Source of the DNA: Gammaproteobacteria bacterium
GTDB lineage: Bacteria; Pseudomonadota; Gammaproteobacteria; Steroidobacterales; GCA-2729495
NCBI GenBank assembly: GCA_030746435.1
Contig: JASLMV010000011.1
Location: forward strand, 1-64,000
Length of the DNA stretch: 64,000 nt
Direction: 5' to 3'
Below, piece after piece: positions 49,037-57,008 of the stretch. The notes beneath the pieces are model-generated. The model was not told the DNA's origin, made no database searches, and saw only the letters and a program-made list of their open reading frames with translations. A program made the position numbers and the translations under genes. Position 1 is the stretch's first letter, and each line of letters starts with the position of its first letter.

Positions 49037-50179
49037 ATGTCTGATCGACGATACCTGCTGAAACTCCTGTTGCAGTCGCCGCTGCTGGCTGCATTGCCGG
49101 CATCGGTACTCGCTCGCCCTGAACTCGCCATCCCTGAAACCGTCCGCCAGGCGCTGGATGTCTTCCAGCTTAAACGCGTAGCCCAGCAAAACCTCTCCCT
49201 CGCCGCCTGGCATTTCATCGTGAACGGTGCCGATGCCGGCAAGACGATGGCCGCCAACCGGGCTGTGTTCGACGAGTGGGAAATACGGGTGCGGCGGATG
49301 GTGGACGTCTCCAGTCTCGATACTTCCCTTGAACTGTTCGGCCAGCAACTCACGAGTCCTGTAATTCTTGCTCCCGTCGGTGCGCAGCGTTCAGTTCACG
49401 ACGAGGGTGAACTGGCGACCGCGCGCGCGGCAAAAAAGAAAAAGCACGTGATGATCTGCTCGATGATGACGCACTACGGGTATCCTGAGATCGCAGCCGA
49501 GGGCGGGCAGACCTGGTTCCAGTTGTACGGTTCGGCCTACGAGAAACAGAACCGGCACATGCTTGAGATGGCTGAGGCGGCGGGCTCTCCGGTCGTCGTG
49601 CTCACGGTGGACGCCGTTGGCCGGGGCAACCGCGAGGGCGAGCGCTGGTTCCGGCGCGAAAGCACCGCGGACCAGTTCGGTCTCGGCAACTACGAAGGCT
49701 ACAAAGGCAAGCGCGGGGTCGGCGATTCTGCGATGACCTGGGACTTCGTCGAGTGGCTGAAGAAGAACACGTCGATGCAAGTCGTGCTCAAGGGTATTGT
49801 TACGAAAGAGGACGCGAAGTTATCGGTCAAGAGCGGTGCCGACGGCATTATCGTGTCGAACCACGGTGGCCGGCAGGAAGAAAGTAACCGCGGCACGCTG
49901 GACTCATTAGTCGAAGTCATGGAGGGGGCGGGCGACGATATTCCCGTCCTGATGGACAGCGGCGTCCGGCGCGGTACCGATACTTATAAAGCGCTGGCGC
50001 TTGGCGCGAAGGCGGTCTGCATCGGCCGGCCTTATCTCTGGGGCCTCGGTGCCTTCGGCCAGGCAGGGGTCGAGCGGGTCCTGAAGATCGAGCAGGACGA
50101 GCTGAAAACCATTATGCGCTTTGCCGGGGCCACGTCGCTGGAGGAAATCCGCCGGGATTCACTGGTCAGGGCAGACTGA
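49037..50179 (+). CDS. FMN-dependent 2-hydroxyacid dehydrogenase/oxidase with Tat signal
   Basis: TIM-barrel flavoenzyme of the lactate dehydrogenase/oxidase and glycolate oxidase family, 380 residues. Seen: LTSPVILAPVGAQRSVHDEGE, WFQLYGSAYEKQ, VVLKGIVTKEDA (catalytic Lys), IIVSNHGGRQEE (catalytic His and the Arg), PVLMDSGVRRGTD and AVCIGRPYLWGLG. The N-terminus MSDRRYLLKLLLQSPLLAAL carries twin Arg followed by a hydrophobic run and ASVLA, a Tat-type export signal, unusual for this family. An ATG at 49016 would add seven residues. Oxidation of lactate or a similar acid feeding the respiratory chain is likely; substrate unknown. Confidence 0.88.
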   Translation: MSDRRYLLKLLLQSPLLAALPASVLARPELAIPETVRQALDVFQLKRVAQQNLSLAAWHFIVNGADAGKTMAANRAVFDEWEIRVRRMVDVSSLDTSLELFGQQLTSPVILAPVGAQRSVHDEGELATARAAKKKKHVMICSMMTHYGYPEIAAEGGQTWFQLYGSAYEKQNRHMLEMAEAAGSPVVVLTVDAVGRGNREGERWFRRESTADQFGLGNYEGYKGKRGVGDSAMTWDFVEWLKKNTSMQVVLKGIVTKEDAKLSVKSGADGIIVSNHGGRQEESNRGTLDSLVEVMEGAGDDIPVLMDSGVRRGTDTYKALALGAKAVCIGRPYLWGLGAFGQAGVERVLKIEQDELKTIMRFAGATSLEEIRRDSLVRAD

Positions 50180-50293
50180 GTCTAAATAGGCCGATTCCGA
50201 CCCTGTCTGGCCGCAAAGCAGCATGATGGGCCCATCTCGCCACGCAGCGGCCCCCGGACCGCGTGCCGTGGGGAGATCAGGCCCTTGTAGTCA

Positions 50294-50322
50294 TTGCTTA
50301 TACCCTCCAGAGGGCTTATTAT
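50294..50322 (+). promoter_or_regulatory. Promoter of the initiator tRNA/rimP operon
   Basis: TTGCTT (50294-50299), a 17-base spacer and TATTAT (50317-50322), followed by a GC-rich discriminator (CGCGCTCC) typical of stringently controlled tRNA promoters. The tRNA starts 14 bases after the -10. Confidence 0.75.
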
Positions 50323-50335
50323 CGCGCTCCGCGGA

Positions 50336-50412
50336 TGCGGGGTGGAGCAGTCTGGCAGCTCGTCGGGCTCATAACCCGAAGGTCGCAGGTTCAAATCCTG
50401 CCCCCGCTACCA
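50336..50412 (+). tRNA. metY: Initiator tRNA-fMet (CAT)
   Basis: 77 bases with encoded CCA. Initiator identity is shown by the three G-C pairs next to the anticodon loop (TCGGG-CTCATAA-CCCGA) and by an unpaired 1:72 position: here T1 faces T72 rather than the usual C-A. The remaining acceptor pairs are GCGGGG/CCCCGC, and the T arm is GCAGG-TTCAAAT-CCTGC. It lies upstream of rimP-nusA-infB exactly as metY does in E. coli. Confidence 0.97.
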
Positions 50413-50426
50413 GAATTGGTAGAAAA

Positions 50427-50451
50427 ATGCCCCGCGAGGGGCATTTTTTTT
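50427..50451 (+). terminator. Intrinsic terminator after tRNA-fMet
   Basis: ATGCCCC-GCGA-GGGGCAT (50427-50444) followed by a run of T. It starts 15 bases after the tRNA CCA end and must be read through, or processed, for rimP expression. Confidence 0.9.
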
Positions 50452-50501
50452 GGCGCCGCACAGGCGAGTACTGAAAAGTACGGCTTGTGACGGTTGGAAA
50501 G

Positions 50502-50523
50502 TGGGCAGGTGTGCCCATTTTTT
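50502..50523 (+). terminator. Second terminator/attenuator before rimP
   Basis: TGGGCA-GGTG-TGCCCA (50502-50517) followed by six T, 29 bases before the rimP start. Two terminators in series between the tRNA and rimP suggest an attenuated leader, a natural place for NusA-dependent feedback. Confidence 0.75.
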
Positions 50524-50551
50524 GTTTGTGAACAATGGTCTGTGTTTGCGG

Positions 50552-51013
50552 ATGATGACGAGCGTACACCGTGAACAGTTGATCGAACTGCTCGAGCCGT
50601 TAGTCGAGAGGCTGGGTTTCGAGCTGGCCGATCTGGAAGTGAACCTCAGCGGTGGCGGGGGTTCGCTGCGGTTATTTATAGACAGCGAGGCCGGCGTTAC
50701 AGTCGATGATTGTGCCGATGTAAGTCGGCAGGTGAGCAGTCTGCTGGACGTGGAAGACCCGATACCGGGGGATTACAACCTGGAGGTGTCTTCGCCGGGG
50801 CTGAACCGGCGGCTCGTAAAGGCCGAGCATTTCGAACGCTTCGCCGGCAGCGATGTGAAGGTGAAGTTAAAGCGGCTCATCGAGGGCCGGCGCAATATTA
50901 AGGCGCAGCTTATAGGCTGCGAAGGCAGCAACATTGTGTTGCGGGAAGGGGATGCCGAGATTTCGGTGCCCCTGCAGGAAATCGATACGGCACGGTTGGT
51001 GCCGGATTTGTAA
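50552..51013 (+). CDS. rimP: Ribosome maturation factor RimP
   Basis: Factor for 30S assembly, 153 residues from ATG-ATG at 50552 (E. coli has 150); longer in-frame starts fall within the terminator region. Seen: LLEPLVERLGFELADLEVNL, DSEAGVTVDDCADVSRQVS, the family signature YNLEVSSPGLNRRLVKAEHFERFAGSDV (pieces: LEVSSPGLNR, HFERFAG) and a C-terminal SH3-like barrel. First protein gene of the rimP-nusA-infB operon; a CGGCTC/GAGCCG hairpin lies in the gap to nusA. Confidence 0.96.
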   Translation: MMTSVHREQLIELLEPLVERLGFELADLEVNLSGGGGSLRLFIDSEAGVTVDDCADVSRQVSSLLDVEDPIPGDYNLEVSSPGLNRRLVKAEHFERFAGSDVKVKLKRLIEGRRNIKAQLIGCEGSNIVLREGDAEISVPLQEIDTARLVPDL

Positions 51014-51014
51014 A

Positions 51015-51031
51015 CGGCTCGTAAAGAGCCG
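51015..51031 (+). repeat. Intercistronic hairpin rimP-nusA
   Basis: CGGCTC-GTAAA-GAGCCG, a 6-bp perfect stem directly after the rimP stop. Similar small stems occur at the nusA-infB and infB-rbfA junctions. Confidence 0.5.
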
Positions 51032-51047
51032 GGTGGTGTAAGCCAGG

Positions 51048-52556
51048 ATGAACAGTAAAGAAATACTCATGGTCGTCGAGGCCGTCTCGAACGAGAAAGG
51101 CGTCGAAGAGGACATTATCTTCGAGGCGATCGAAGCGGCGCTTGCGTCGGCGACGAGACGCCGCCATGGCGAAGACATCGACGTGCGCGTAGCTATCGAT
51201 CGTGAAACGGGTGAGTACGATACCTTCCGCCAGTGGACGGTATTTGCCGACGAATCCGACGAACTCGAATTCCCCGAGCGCGAACTGCGCATGATCGACG
51301 CCGTCGATGTAAACCCCGATGCAGAACCGGGCGGTGTGGTCGAAGAACCGATCGAATCTGTTGACTTCGGGCGTATCGCCGCCCAGACGGCCAAGCAGGT
51401 TATCGTGCAGAAAGTGCGTGAGGCAGAACGCGCGCAAACCGTTGAATTATTTGAAGAAAGAATCGGTGAGCTCCTGAGCGGCATCGTCAAGCGCGTGGAC
51501 CGCAACGGTATTTATGTCGATTTGGGTGGCAACGCCGAAGGCTTTATCGCCCGTGACCAGATGATCGCCCGCGAACCGGTGCGACCGAATGATCGCATTA
51601 AGGCTTTGTTATACGACGTGCGTTCCGAACCGCGCGGTCCGCAGTTGTTCCTGACGCGCACCAGTCCTGAATTTCTCGTCGAGCTTTTCAAAATAGAAGT
51701 ACCGGAAGTGGGCCAGGGCCTCATCGAGATACTCGGCGCCGCCCGCGACCCGGGCCTCCGCGCCAAGATTGCGGTGAAGAGTAACGACAAACGTATCGAT
51801 CCGGTCGGCGCCTGTGTCGGCATGCGCGGCTCGCGTGTCCAGGCCGTGTCCAATGAACTCGCGGGCGAGCGCGTCGACATTATTCTCTGGGACGAAAACC
51901 CGGCGCAGTTTGTAATCAACGCAATGTCGCCGGCCGACGTGACATCTATTGTTCTCGACGAAGAAACGCACAGCATGGATATCGCGGTCGAAGAAGAAAA
52001 ACTGTCGCAGGCGATTGGCCGCGGCGGCCAGAACATTCGTCTCGCGAGCCAGCTCACCGGTTATGAGTTGAATGTCATGACCGAAGCAGACGCAGACGAT
52101 AAGAGCGAGCAGGAAGCGCGCGAACTGCTGCAGATGTTCATGGAACAACTGGACGTCGACGAGGAAGTCGCGCTGATCCTGGTGCAGGAAGGTTATTCCT
52201 CGCTGGAAGAACTGGCTTATGTGCCGACCAAGGAACTGCTGGCGATCGAGGAGTTCGACGAGGCGATCGTCGAGGAGCTGCGCAGCCGCGCCCGCGATGT
52301 ACTGCTGACAAGGGCAATCGCGAGCGAAGAGGTTATCGACGAGTCTGAGCCGGCCGAAGACCTGCTGAGCCTCGAGGGCATGGAAAAGAGCCTGGCCTTT
52401 ATATTGGCCAGTCGCGGTATCGTCACCCGCGAAGATCTCGCCGAGCAGGCGGTCGACGACTTGATCGATATCGAAGACCTGGATGAGGAAAGCGCCGGCA
52501 AGCTCATTATGGCGGCCCGGGCGCACTGGTTCGAGGAAGAGGAACAGGCCAGCTAA
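51048..52556 (+). CDS. nusA: Transcription termination/antitermination protein NusA
   Basis: RNA polymerase-bound regulator of pausing, termination and antitermination, 502 residues. Domains in order: N-terminal RNAP-binding domain (1-130, with [19 protein letters not shown]), S1 (about 135-200, [23 protein letters not shown]), KH1 ([21 protein letters not shown]) and KH2 ([20 protein letters not shown]), then two acidic repeats ([18 protein letters not shown] and [18 protein letters not shown]), the gammaproteobacterial form that binds RNAP alpha. It likely controls its own operon through the attenuator-rich leader. Confidence 0.98.
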   Translation: MNSKEILMVVEAVSNEKGVEEDIIFEAIEAALASATRRRHGEDIDVRVAIDRETGEYDTFRQWTVFADESDELEFPERELRMIDAVDVNPDAEPGGVVEEPIESVDFGRIAAQTAKQVIVQKVREAERAQTVELFEERIGELLSGIVKRVDRNGIYVDLGGNAEGFIARDQMIAREPVRPNDRIKALLYDVRSEPRGPQLFLTRTSPEFLVELFKIEVPEVGQGLIEILGAARDPGLRAKIAVKSNDKRIDPVGACVGMRGSRVQAVSNELAGERVDIILWDENPAQFVINAMSPADVTSIVLDEETHSMDIAVEEEKLSQAIGRGGQNIRLASQLTGYELNVMTEADADDKSEQEARELLQMFMEQLDVDEEVALILVQEGYSSLEELAYVPTKELLAIEEFDEAIVEELRSRARDVLLTRAIASEEVIDESEPAEDLLSLEGMEKSLAFILASRGIVTREDLAEQAVDDLIDIEDLDEESAGKLIMAARAHWFEEEEQAS

Positions 52557-52569
52557 CCGGTGAGCCGGT
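52556..52569 (+). repeat. Intercistronic hairpin nusA-infB
   Basis: ACCGG-TGAG-CCGGT overlapping the nusA stop codon; a 5-bp stem, weak but perfect. Confidence 0.4.
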
Positions 52570-52583
52570 AGCGGAGATACGTA

Positions 52584-55091
52584 ATGTCAGGTGTAACAGT
52601 TGCAGAATTTGCCGAGACACTGAATGTGTCTGTAGAACGCCTGCTCGTCCAGTTGGAAGAGGCCGGCGTTTCGGTCAGCGGTGCCGACGACATCATCAGC
52701 GACGACGCCAAGATGGAATTGCTGAACCATCTGCGTCGCGCTCACGGCCGCAAGGAAGACAAACTATCGGTTGCGCCGAGCAAGATCACGCTGAACCGGC
52801 GCGACAAGACCGAACTCAGGATGTCGGGCGGCCAGGGCCGGTCGCGCACCGTCAACGTCGAAGTCCGGCGAAAGAAATCTTATATCAAGCGTGACGTGCT
52901 GGAAGAAGAAGCACGTCGTCAGCAGGAAGAACTCGAAGCCGAGCGTGCGGCGGAGGAAGCGGCGCAGGCTGAAGCCGAGCGTCTCGAAAAGGAACGCGAG
53001 GCCGCGGCGCAGGCCGAGGAAGAGAAGGCGGCCGAGGACGAGGCACGCCGCGCCGAAGAGGCCCGCAACCAGGCCGAAGAAACCGCCAAGGTTGCCGAGG
53101 AAGAGCAGCTGCGCGTCCAGGCCGAAAAAGCGGCGCGTGAGGCAGCCGAAGCCGAATCCGCAAAGCGTAACGAAGATTCACGTGTTCAGCGTCGCACCAA
53201 AGCGCAGGATGCCGGCCATACGCTGCACGTCGCGAGCGACAAGAAGCGCCGCCGCAAAAAGAAACAAACTCGGCGCCGCAGCGTTTCGGTGAACGTCGAT
53301 AGCCAGCACGCGTTCGAGCAGCCCACCGAGCCGGTGGTTCGCGAAGTTCAGATTCCCGAGTCCATCCCGGTGGGCGAACTTGCCCAGCAAATGGCGATCA
53401 AGGGCGGCGAAGTCATCAAAGTGATGATGGACATGGGCGTGATGGCGACCATCAACCAGGTTATCGATCAGGACACTGCCATTCTCGTTGTCGAGGAGCT
53501 CGGGCATACGCCTGTAGCGGTGCAGGACGACGCGCTGGATGAACAGATCCTCGGGTCGATCGCGGTCGAGGGCGAAGAGCAGCCCCGTGCACCGGTCGTC
53601 ACGATCATGGGCCACGTCGACCACGGCAAGACCTCGTTGCTGGATTACATCAGGCGCACCAAGGTTGCGGCCGGCGAAGCGGGCGGTATCACGCAGCACA
53701 TCGGCGCCTACAGCGTCAAAACCGACAAGGGGCAGGTTACTTTCCTCGATACCCCCGGCCACGCGGCCTTTACGGCGATGCGTGCCCGCGGTGCCCAGGT
53801 GACGGATATCGTCGTCCTGGTTATCGCGGCCGACGATGGCGTGAAGCCGCAAACCCAGGAAGCCGTGCAACATGCCAAGGCTGCCGAGGTGCCGCTGGTC
53901 GTTGCCGTCAACAAAATTGACAAGCCGGCAGCGGACCTGGACAGGGTGCGCAATGAACTGGCCGCGCTGGAAGTCATTCCAGAAGATTGGGCCGGCGACA
54001 ATATTTTCGTCAACGTCTCGGCGCAGACGGGCGAGGGCATCGATGATCTGCTCGACGCGATATTGCTGCAGGCAGATGTCCTGGAGTTGAAGGCGGTTGA
54101 AGACGGACCTGCAGCGGGCATCGTGATCGAATCCAGCCTTGAGACGGGTCGTGGCACCGTGGCAACGGCGCTGATCACCCGCGGCACACTGAACGTGGGT
54201 GATTCCATCGTAGCGGGCGAGGTCTTCGGCCGCGTGCGCAAGATGTTGGATGAAAGCGGTAAGGAAATAATGACGGCCGGGCCGTCGACGCCGGCTGCGA
54301 TCCTCGGCCTGTCGGGTACACCCAGCGCCGGTGATGAGCTGGTAGCCGTGGGCGACGAACGCAAGGCCCGTGAAGTGGCGCAGTTCCGCCACGGGCGCAC
54401 CCGTGACGCCAAGCTGGCGCAGCAGCAGTCCTCCAAGCTCGAAGATGTATTTACCCAGATGCAGAACGGCGGCCTCAAAACCCTGCAGATACTCGTTAAA
54501 GCAGACGTGCACGGCAGTGCCGAGGCGTTGCGTGATGCGCTGATGAATCTGAGCAATGAAGAAGTTGCGGTAAACGTCATCAGTGCTGGCGTGGGCGGTA
54601 TTACGGAGTCCGACGTGAACCTCGCAGCTGCGTCGAACGCGATCGTTATTGGCTTTAATGTCCGTGCCGACGGTGCGGCACGCAACGCGGTGAAAGAATC
54701 CGGCGTAGAGGTGCGTTACTACAGCATTATTTATGAGGCGATTGAAGACGTTGAGTCGGCGGTCGGTGGCATGCTGTCACCCGAAATCCGCGAACAGATC
54801 GTCGGGCTTGCCGAAGTCCGGGATGTGTTCAAGTCGCCGAAGCTCGGCGATATAGCCGGTTGCCTGGTGATGGAAGGCTTCGTTAAACGCAGTAACCCGA
54901 TTCGTGTATTACGCGAAGACACGGTTATCTACGAAGGCGAACTCGAATCGTTACGGCGCTTCAAAGATGACGTCAACGAAGTGAAATCCGGCACCGAATG
55001 CGGCATCGGCGTCAAGAACTACAACGACGTTAAAGTCGGCGACCAGATCGAGTGTTACGAACGCATCGAAGTCGCCCGGTCGTTGAAATAG
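52584..55091 (+). CDS. infB: Translation initiation factor IF-2
   Basis: GTPase that places initiator tRNA on the 30S subunit, 835 residues. GGAG lies 7 bases before the ATG. Domains: IF2_N ([20 protein letters not shown]), a long charged Glu/Ala/Arg-rich helical spacer (about 100-225), a second IF2_N-like region ([19 protein letters not shown]), the G domain with GHVDHGKT (about 342-349), DTPGHAAF and NKID, and C-terminal domains with [17 protein letters not shown] and the fMet-tRNA-binding end. Internal ATG/GTG codons could give shorter forms as in E. coli; not provable here. Confidence 0.98.
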   Translation: MSGVTVAEFAETLNVSVERLLVQLEEAGVSVSGADDIISDDAKMELLNHLRRAHGRKEDKLSVAPSKITLNRRDKTELRMSGGQGRSRTVNVEVRRKKSYIKRDVLEEEARRQQEELEAERAAEEAAQAEAERLEKEREAAAQAEEEKAAEDEARRAEEARNQAEETAKVAEEEQLRVQAEKAAREAAEAESAKRNEDSRVQRRTKAQDAGHTLHVASDKKRRRKKKQTRRRSVSVNVDSQHAFEQPTEPVVREVQIPESIPVGELAQQMAIKGGEVIKVMMDMGVMATINQVIDQDTAILVVEELGHTPVAVQDDALDEQILGSIAVEGEEQPRAPVVTIMGHVDHGKTSLLDYIRRTKVAAGEAGGITQHIGAYSVKTDKGQVTFLDTPGHAAFTAMRARGAQVTDIVVLVIAADDGVKPQTQEAVQHAKAAEVPLVVAVNKIDKPAADLDRVRNELAALEVIPEDWAGDNIFVNVSAQTGEGIDDLLDAILLQADVLELKAVEDGPAAGIVIESSLETGRGTVATALITRGTLNVGDSIVAGEVFGRVRKMLDESGKEIMTAGPSTPAAILGLSGTPSAGDELVAVGDERKAREVAQFRHGRTRDAKLAQQQSSKLEDVFTQMQNGGLKTLQILVKADVHGSAEALRDALMNLSNEEVAVNVISAGVGGITESDVNLAAASNAIVIGFNVRADGAARNAVKESGVEVRYYSIIYEAIEDVESAVGGMLSPEIREQIVGLAEVRDVFKSPKLGDIAGCLVMEGFVKRSNPIRVLREDTVIYEGELESLRRFKDDVNEVKSGTECGIGVKNYNDVKVGDQIECYERIEVARSLK

Positions 55092-55092
55092 A

Positions 55093-55109
55093 GAGCGCCG
55101 TTAGCGCTC
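55093..55109 (+). repeat. Intercistronic hairpin infB-rbfA
   Basis: GAGCGC-CGTTA-GCGCTC immediately after the infB stop and 12 bases before the rbfA ATG; no U run. Confidence 0.45.
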
Positions 55110-55121
55110 CAGGGTTTGTGT

Positions 55122-55517
55122 ATGGCCAGGGATTTCCCCCGCAGCCGCCGGATCGAAGATCAGATCCAGCGAATTCTCAGCGATGTCGTGCGTGGTGAAG
55201 TCCGCGACCCACGGTTGGCGAATGCCATTATCACGGCCGTGCGGGTCTCGAAAGATCTCAGCGTTGCCTGGGTGTATTACACGGTACTCAAGGTCGAGGG
55301 CGAGGCCGAAAGTCTCGACGATGCCTTCGAACGCGCAACCGGCTTTCTGCGCAACCGGCTTGCCAGGGACCTCACGGTGAGGCGTGTACCGGAACTGAGG
55401 TTCGAACTGGACGAGACGGTCAGCAATGCCCGGACAATGGACCGCCTGATCGATGCCGCGAACGAACCCGAACATGGCCCCGACGACCCCGATGACGATA
55501 ACCCGCAAGATGAGTAA
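55122..55517 (+). CDS. rbfA: Ribosome-binding factor A
   Basis: Cold-linked 30S maturation factor with a KH-like fold, 131 residues. Seen: RSRRIEDQIQRILSDVVRGEVRDPRL (pieces: RIEDQIQRILSDVV, EVRDPRL), TAVRVSKDLSVAWVYYTVL, and the final RRVPELRFELDETVSNARTMDRLI (pieces: VPELRFELDET, MDRLID). The C-terminal tail is rich in Asp/Pro. ATG at 55122 is chosen; a GTG six bases earlier is possible. It overlaps truB by 8 bases. Confidence 0.96.
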   Translation: MARDFPRSRRIEDQIQRILSDVVRGEVRDPRLANAIITAVRVSKDLSVAWVYYTVLKVEGEAESLDDAFERATGFLRNRLARDLTVRRVPELRFELDETVSNARTMDRLIDAANEPEHGPDDPDDDNPQDE

Positions 55518-56451
55518 TAAACAGAAACAGCCCCGCGTACCCAGGCGCGACGTCAACGGCATCCTGTTGCTGGACAAGCCTGTGGGCCTGACATCGAACC
55601 AGGCGCTGCAGATGGCCAAGCGTTTGTACCGGGCCCGCAAGGCAGGGCACACGGGCAGCCTGGACCCGCTCGCGAGCGGCATGTTGCCCCTGTGCTTCGG
55701 TCAGGCAACCAAGGTGTCGACCTGGCTGCTCGATGCGGACAAGGTTTACGAGGTCGAAGCGACAATCGGGACCCGGACGGACACCGGCGATGCCGACGGG
55801 AAGGTCATCGAGGAATCGGAAATCACCACCCTCAGCCGCGAGCAGCTGGAACTGGCGCTGGCAGCGCACCGGGGAGAAATTGATCAGATTCCGCCAATGT
55901 TTTCCGCACTTAAACACGAGGGCAGGCGGCTGTATGAACTGGCCCGCGAGGGTAAGGAAGTGCCGCGTAAACCGCGCCGGGTGACGATCCACGAGATCGA
56001 AATCGAGACCTTCGACCCCCATCGGCCGCGCTTGCGCGTGCGCTGCAGCAAGGGGACCTATGTACGCACCCTGATCGAGTCGATTGCCGAGGCTGCCGGG
56101 ACCGTGGGCCATGTGTCGGCGCTCCGGCGGATCAGCGTCCGGCCCTTCGAGGACAAACCAATGATCAGCCAGGCCCAGCTCGAGGCGCTGGCCGATGATC
56201 CGGCGGCCCTCGATACGCTGCTGCTGCCCGTGGACAGCGCGCTCGAGGCGCAGCCCGACGTGCAGCTAAGCGCCAATGAGGCTTTCTACCTGCGCAACGG
56301 GCATGCGGTGAGCCATGTATCCCGGGAGTTGAGTGGTTTCGTCCGGCTGTATGACGAAAACCGCCTGTTTCTGGGGGTTGGCGAGGTTCTCGACGATGGC
56401 CGGGTTGCGCCGCGACGCCTGTTTTTATTGCCCGAAAACAGTACCGGATAG
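55510..56451 (+). CDS. truB: tRNA pseudouridine(55) synthase
   Basis: Makes pseudouridine 55 in the T loop of tRNAs, 313 residues (E. coli 314). Seen: NGILLLDKPVGLTSNQALQM, AGHTGSLDPLASGMLPLCFG with catalytic Asp52, KVYEVEATIGTRTDTGDADG, PPMFSALKHEGRRLYELAREG, RCSKGTYVRTLIESIAEAAG, and a C-terminal PUA-like domain. An in-frame upstream start (55453) lies within rbfA and is not supported. It overlaps the rbfA stop by 8 bases. Confidence 0.98.
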   Translation: MSNKQKQPRVPRRDVNGILLLDKPVGLTSNQALQMAKRLYRARKAGHTGSLDPLASGMLPLCFGQATKVSTWLLDADKVYEVEATIGTRTDTGDADGKVIEESEITTLSREQLELALAAHRGEIDQIPPMFSALKHEGRRLYELAREGKEVPRKPRRVTIHEIEIETFDPHRPRLRVRCSKGTYVRTLIESIAEAAGTVGHVSALRRISVRPFEDKPMISQAQLEALADDPAALDTLLLPVDSALEAQPDVQLSANEAFYLRNGHAVSHVSRELSGFVRLYDENRLFLGVGEVLDDGRVAPRRLFLLPENSTG

Positions 56452-56474
56452 CCCAAATACATCAAGAATCAGGG

Positions 56475-56503
56475 TGTTACACAGGCAGAACTGTAGGTAC
56501 AAT
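56475..56503 (+). promoter_or_regulatory. Candidate rpsO promoter
   Basis: TACAAT (56498-56503) with TGTTAC 17 bases upstream (56475-56480) or TTACAC 15 bases upstream; 53 bases before the rpsO ATG. rpsO has its own promoter in E. coli. Confidence 0.45.
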
Positions 56504-56555
56504 ACCGCGCGAAATCGAAGGGTAAATATTAGAGCGAACACAGGAGTAGGAACCG

Positions 56556-56825
56556 ATGTCTCTTTCGGGAGAGCAAAAGGCACAGATCGTTGAGGAATAT
56601 AAGCGCGGCGAAGGAGACACGGGGTCTCCGGAAGTTCAGGTTGCGCTATTGTCGGCCCGTATCAGTGAGCTGACCGAGCATTTTAATAAGAACAGCAAAG
56701 ACCACCACTCACGTCGCGGTCTGCTGCGGATGGTAAACAACCGCCGTAAGTTGCTCGATTACCTTAAAGAAACAGATCACGAGCGGTATCGCGACGTGAT
56801 CACCCGGCTTGGCTTACGCCGCTAA
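56556..56825 (+). CDS. rpsO: 30S ribosomal protein S15
   Basis: Primary 16S rRNA-binding protein of the central domain, 89 residues, exactly the family length. Seen: [44 protein letters not shown] and [27 protein letters not shown] lies 10 bases before the ATG. The 183-base gap to pnp holds the pnp leader, which in E. coli is an RNase III-cut stem; I could not draw a convincing long stem here. Confidence 0.98.
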   Translation: MSLSGEQKAQIVEEYKRGEGDTGSPEVQVALLSARISELTEHFNKNSKDHHSRRGLLRMVNNRRKLLDYLKETDHERYRDVITRLGLRR

Positions 56826-57008
56826 GCCATTCATCGACACCAGCGTTTACTACGCCGGACATTCCGGTTAGCAACGTGCTGATGTCACCACAACAAATGC
56901 AAACCACATCCGCATGCGAACGTAATAGCGCAGTCAGCAAGGGCTGTATGCGTGGTTCCGTGTGCCCGTATGTAGGTAATGAAAGACAGCAGGTAAAGGA
57001 AAATAAAA

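Noticed and set aside
56826..57008. RNase III-type stem in the pnp leader
   Set aside because: Expected from E. coli, but I could not find a long complementary stem by eye; folding software would be decisive.
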